Shown: positions 61,417-64,000 of the stretch, one piece after another
Numbering within the stretch: the first letter of the stretch is position 1
How the letters are laid out: the number at the start of each line of letters is the position of its first letter
From: Vallitalea pronyensis
GTDB lineage: Bacteria > Bacillota > Clostridia > Lachnospirales > Vallitaleaceae
NCBI RefSeq assembly: GCF_018141445.1
Contig: NZ_CP058649.1
Coordinates: 1,569,001-1,633,000, forward strand
Direction: 5' to 3'
DNA length: 64,000 bases
Notes under the pieces: generated by a model
The model's input: the letters and a program-made list of their open reading frames with translations, nothing else
Told to the model about the DNA's origin: nothing
Databases searched by the model: none
Made by a program: the position numbers and the translations under genes

Positions 61417-61429
61417 ACAAAGTCTTATA

Positions 61430-62713
61430 TTAACGCAAGATGACTTCTAAGGTATGGCCATCCCATGTCATAGAAGCAATGAGCTGTATGAGTAATCTTC
61501 TTTTCTCTGTATAAGAAAGCAATTGTTCAAGACCTGTTCTTTCGCAAGGGATGCCTATCAGCTGGTCAAAATATTGGAACAGCTGTTGCTCTGCCTTAAA
61601 ACCACTTAAATTGAGAAGACCACATGAGGGGTTTTTCTTATGTGGGCATTGATAATAGAGGTAGCGTAGCTGATGATGTTGATAGATCCCTTTTGTTTCT
61701 AAGGGAATCTGGCATGTTTTGCAATGAAGCAGCTGTGAGAAAAGAGCTTTTTCATGACATAATGGAGGATTAGGATTAGCGTGGTGGAGTATGGACTGAA
61801 CAGAAATCCACTGTTTTGAAGGTATGATGGGTGTGTGATGACCAATGGCAATGATCCATTCACTTAGGGATTTCTTAGATATTCTATGCTTTTCTTCAAG
61901 ATGTTTGTTGTAAGCCATTATACCTTGCCTGCCAGTAAAGGATGCAGGGGTAAGATTAGGGTTCATATAGGCTTTGTGATGAGAAAAATAGTTATAAGCT
62001 TGTAAATCTGCTGTCATATAGACTGGATTTGCTAAGATATTTTTAAGAGCACTAAGGCTAAAGTTGTTGTTACGACGGCTTTTAATATGGTGCCTCCGGG
62101 TATAGGTTTGAAGTTCTTGTAGGGATTTGCATTGCTCATAGGTATTAAATATTGTTTTTACATGTGATGCTTCTTCAGGTAGCAGCTCTAAAACAGCATG
62201 GGACTTACCATTTGATGTATGGGTACGACGTGATCGGTAACCAAGAGGTGTCATACCACCTAGCCACCGACCAGACTCAGCTAATTTGTACATGTTATCC
62301 TGAATACGTTCAGCAATGGTTTCCTTTTCTAATTGGGCAAAAACGCTAGCAATGTACATCATAGCCCTTCCCATAGGCGTGGATGTATCAAAATGGTCGC
62401 GTATGCTGACAAATTCAATATGATGCTTTGTTAATAATTCCAAAATAGATGAGAAATCCAGAACATTACGACTGATTCTATCCAAGCGGTAACAGATCAA
62501 TACATCAAATTTCTTTTCTTTCACATCTAAGAGCATTTGTTGAAATCCAGGTCTTTTTGTATGGCTCCCAGAAAAACCTTCATCCTCATAAATGTGTAAA
62601 TGTGACACGTCATAATGTGCGTGAGCAAATTCCTGACAAAGACCGATTTGGTTCTTTATGGAATCGCCAGAAGCTGTAGCTTTAGATTTTCGAGAATAGA
62701 TGGCTATATTCAA
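61430..62713 (-). CDS. Large serine recombinase (integrase)
   Basis: 427 residues. The resolvase catalytic domain has the nucleophile in IAIYSRKSKATASGDS (Ser8) and the Arg pair in VLICYRLDRISRNVLDF; a Recombinase domain follows (GRWLGGMTPLGYRSRR), then a zinc ribbon (LHCKTCQIPL, CPHKKNPSC) and a short helical tail. The coiled coil that usually follows the zinc ribbon is short, as the total length is at the low end for this class. It cuts and joins att sites to integrate or excise the element. It lies 20 bp from the broken ATPase gene. Confidence 0.95.
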   Translation of the reverse strand: MNIAIYSRKSKATASGDSIKNQIGLCQEFAHAHYDVSHLHIYEDEGFSGSHTKRPGFQQMLLDVKEKKFDVLICYRLDRISRNVLDFSSILELLTKHHIEFVSIRDHFDTSTPMGRAMMYIASVFAQLEKETIAERIQDNMYKLAESGRWLGGMTPLGYRSRRTHTSNGKSHAVLELLPEEASHVKTIFNTYEQCKSLQELQTYTRRHHIKSRRNNNFSLSALKNILANPVYMTADLQAYNYFSHHKAYMNPNLTPASFTGRQGIMAYNKHLEEKHRISKKSLSEWIIAIGHHTPIIPSKQWISVQSILHHANPNPPLCHEKALFSQLLHCKTCQIPLETKGIYQHHQLRYLYYQCPHKKNPSCGLLNLSGFKAEQQLFQYFDQLIGIPCERTGLEQLLSYTEKRRLLIQLIASMTWDGHTLEVILR

Positions 62714-62789
62714 TGAGTATCATCCTATCATAGGGTCTTATTAATACTATATGACAGATGCCTCCATATAAGCAGTAATTTTAGATGTG

Positions 62790-63206
62790 CTATTTATTTT
62801 GCATGATTTTGTTTTTATGCATATCTTCTGCAATATCTCTTGTATGTTTAAGGGTTTTTAATATAATGCGTTTGGTCTGGTCATCCATCAGCTCGCCGTG
62901 GTATTCTAAACCATCTACTTCTTCTAATTTTTCAATAATGGTATCCAGATCCACATTAATGGATTTATGGTCTTTCGGTTCTCTAAGGGGAATAGAGTGG
63001 TTACTCCTCCCTAGAAGATAATCGGTGGTCGTATGAAGGGCTCGTGCAATCCGATTGATAATTTCTCCTTTTGGTTCTCTAAGATTATTTTCATAGCGAG
63101 ACATGGTTGCTTCGGTGACGTTCACCTTTACAGCCAGCTCTCTTTGTGTCAATTGCTTTTTTTTTCTAAGGTTCAATATGCGATAACCAATTGAATTTTT
63201 GTTCAT
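62790..63206 (-). CDS. XRE-family repressor of the integrated element
   Basis: 138 residues. The helix-turn-helix is at residues 5-64 (ILNLRKKKQLTQRELAVKVN, VTEATMSRYENNLREP, TTDYLLGRSNHS). The C-terminal tail (IIEKLEEVDGLEYHGELM, then TKRIILKTLKHTRDIAED) is homologous to that of the XRE regulator at 43591-43995. The ATG at 63206 follows AAAGTGGTGTATGAC. It is upstream of the recombinase on the same strand and divergent from a second small XRE gene, the layout of a phage-type lysogeny switch. Confidence 0.9.
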   Translation of the reverse strand: MNKNSIGYRILNLRKKKQLTQRELAVKVNVTEATMSRYENNLREPKGEIINRIARALHTTTDYLLGRSNHSIPLREPKDHKSINVDLDTIIEKLEEVDGLEYHGELMDDQTKRIILKTLKHTRDIAEDMHKNKIMQNK

Positions 63207-63261
63207 GTCATACACCACTTTATTATTTTTTTATACTACAGGAAAAGCTCTCTAAAACCCA

Positions 63262-63289
63262 TGTACAATGTAAAGCATTTGAATGTACA
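63262..63289. promoter_or_regulatory. Paired TGTACA sites upstream of the repressor
   Basis: TGTACA occurs at 63262-63267 and 63284-63289, the two sites being 22 bp apart, 56 bp or more before the repressor start. They resemble the GTAC-centred half-sites in front of the related XRE gene at 43591 and may be its autoregulatory operator. Confidence 0.4.
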
Positions 63290-63379
63290 GATTTTTATTT
63301 CTTCAATTTAGAGTGAATTTTCCCCTTTATGCACTAATTACGTAGCCTTCGCAATATTTCATTAATAGTATAATACTTA

Positions 63380-63472
63380 CTTACCAAAATTAAAATCTGT
63401 ATTACCAAAGATACAAATTTTTGGTTGACACTTACCAAATGGTATGGTACGATTGTGTTGTTTGGATGGTAA
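63380..63472 (+). promoter_or_regulatory. Cro-like gene promoter with repeated CTTACCA-type operators
   Basis: TTACCAAA is found at 63381-63388, 63402-63409 and 63432-63439, and the complement TTTGG-TGGTAAG at 63461-63472. The promoter TTGACA (63425-63430), a 17-bp spacer and TACGAT (63448-63453) lies among them, so a bound repressor would block transcription. Confidence 0.65.
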
Positions 63473-63489
63473 GTGCTGGAGGTGAAGGT

Positions 63490-63735
63490 ATGAATACATA
63501 TAAATTAAAGTCTGCCAGAGCGTCAATGGGATATACACAGGTAGAAATGGCTAAAATGTTATCCATAACACAGAAAACATACAACAGAAAAGAATTAGGA
63601 ATCGTTGATTTTAATTTAAGAGAAGTTACCAAAATTATAAGTATCCTAAAGCTTGACGTTGAAAATGTATATGCCATTTTTTTTAATGACAATATTACCA
63701 ATTGTATATCTAATGAAGTAACTAAAAATGCTTAA
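63490..63735 (+). CDS. Small XRE-family (Cro-like) regulator
   Basis: 81 residues, a single helix-turn-helix domain: LKSARASMGYTQVEMAKML, SITQKTYNRKELGIVDFNLR, then LKLDVENVYAIFF. The ATG at 63490 follows CTGGAGGTGAAGGT; the frame is open 23 codons upstream across the promoter, so those are not used. It is divergent from the XRE repressor at 62790-63206, and CTTACCA operator repeats lie in between. The pair is a plausible decision switch of the element. Confidence 0.85.
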   Translation: MNTYKLKSARASMGYTQVEMAKMLSITQKTYNRKELGIVDFNLREVTKIISILKLDVENVYAIFFNDNITNCISNEVTKNA

Positions 63736-63865
63736 TATTAAGTTGTACATATTATATTCTGGGCTTAAATAGAAATAATATGCCTAGAGTATATTATATG
63801 TTTGTAATTGTAAATAATATATGATAATATATATCCATATTAAATATTGAAAGGAGCGGTTGATT

Positions 63866-63943
63866 ATGACAAAAAAAGTATATGTAGTAAACAATGGAAC
63901 TCGACAATTTCAAACAATAACTGCTCCCAGGAAAATACAATGA
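63866..63943 (+). CDS. Very small element gene (25 codons)
   Basis: ATG at 63866 behind AAAGGAGCGG, 25 codons ending APRKIQ then TGA at 63941-63943. The peptide is basic (begins MTKKVYVVNNGTRQFQ) with no membrane segment. A hairpin (63959-63964 with 63983-63988) and a T-run follow directly, giving a complete small transcription unit. It belongs to the integrated element. The function is unknown. Confidence 0.6.
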   Translation: MTKKVYVVNNGTRQFQTITAPRKIQ

Positions 63944-63958
63944 TATAGGATATTATTG

Positions 63959-63997
63959 ACCTAGAGCAGTATCATTTATTGCCTAGGTTTTTATTTT
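63959..63997 (+). terminator. Terminator after the 25-codon gene
   Basis: ACCTAG (63959-63964) pairs with CTAGGT (63983-63988), followed by TTTTATTTTATT at the window edge. The stem is short with a long loop, so strength is uncertain. Confidence 0.6.
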
Positions 63998-64000
63998 ATT

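Noticed and set aside
63421..63489. N-terminal extension of the Cro-like protein
   Set aside because: Those codons cover the promoter and operator repeats, and a good ribosome site precedes the ATG at 63490.

Overview
The window reads as chromosome from a low-GC, spore-former-type anaerobic member of the Clostridia. Supporting signs are strong GGAGG ribosome binding sites, B12-dependent methyl-transfer genes, an NAD-linked formate dehydrogenase, a type III glutamine synthetase under ANTAR control, desulfoferrodoxin and rubrerythrin, YesM/YesN sensors and FeoAB. A Vallitalea-like lineage in the Lachnospirales is my guess from gene style; nothing in the window proves it.

Layout. 1-5.3 kb: a corrinoid methyl-transfer cluster on the minus strand (partial UroD-type methyltransferase, two corrinoid proteins, a PocR-AraC regulator, a second UroD-family protein) with a divergent AraC regulator. 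5.3-12.8 kb: a YesM/YesN two-component system divergent from an ABC sugar importer (binding protein and two permeases, no ATPase). 12.8-13.9 kb: a 1.1 kb non-coding block with two long palindromes of about 200 bp in opposite orientation, sharing an identical 46-bp core. 13.9-18.3 kb: a nitrogen block with glnA, an ANTAR response regulator, a tandem-hexaloop antitermination leader and the type III glutamine synthetase it should control. 18.4-35.2 kb: mixed housekeeping and stress genes (lipoate ligase, an OmpR-type two-component system, oxygen defence, a phosphodiesterase, BioY with a BirA operator, a gingipain-like secreted peptidase, a polysaccharide deacetylase). Here an MFS exporter sits behind a 30-codon leader ORF and a terminator, which looks like an attenuator. 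36.5-42.9 kb: a formate dehydrogenase operon (NuoE-like, NuoF-like, FdhA, MobA, FdhD). 43-52 kb: an XRE regulator, GNAT, SSB, feoBA, a DtxR-family regulator, remnants of a duplicated feo locus around an unrecognised AT-rich gene, and an XRE-methyltransferase fusion. 52-60 kb: dapB and dapA behind a lysine riboswitch, htpG behind a CIRCE element, a DNA glycosylase, an M18 aminopeptidase and DegV. 60.4-64 kb: a NitT/TauT-type ABC operon whose ATPase gene is cut in the H-loop codons. The left end of an integrated element begins there (serine recombinase, divergent repressor and Cro-like genes, a 25-codon gene) and runs off the right edge.

The best candidates for something undescribed are the palindrome pair at 12958-13493, the leader-peptide attenuator at 27714-28051 and the serine-recombinase element that splits an ABC ATPase gene. 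Several other large hairpins (33296-33380, 42954-43074, 51935-52042) suggest small palindromic mobile elements are common in this genome. No tRNA, rRNA or CRISPR array was found.
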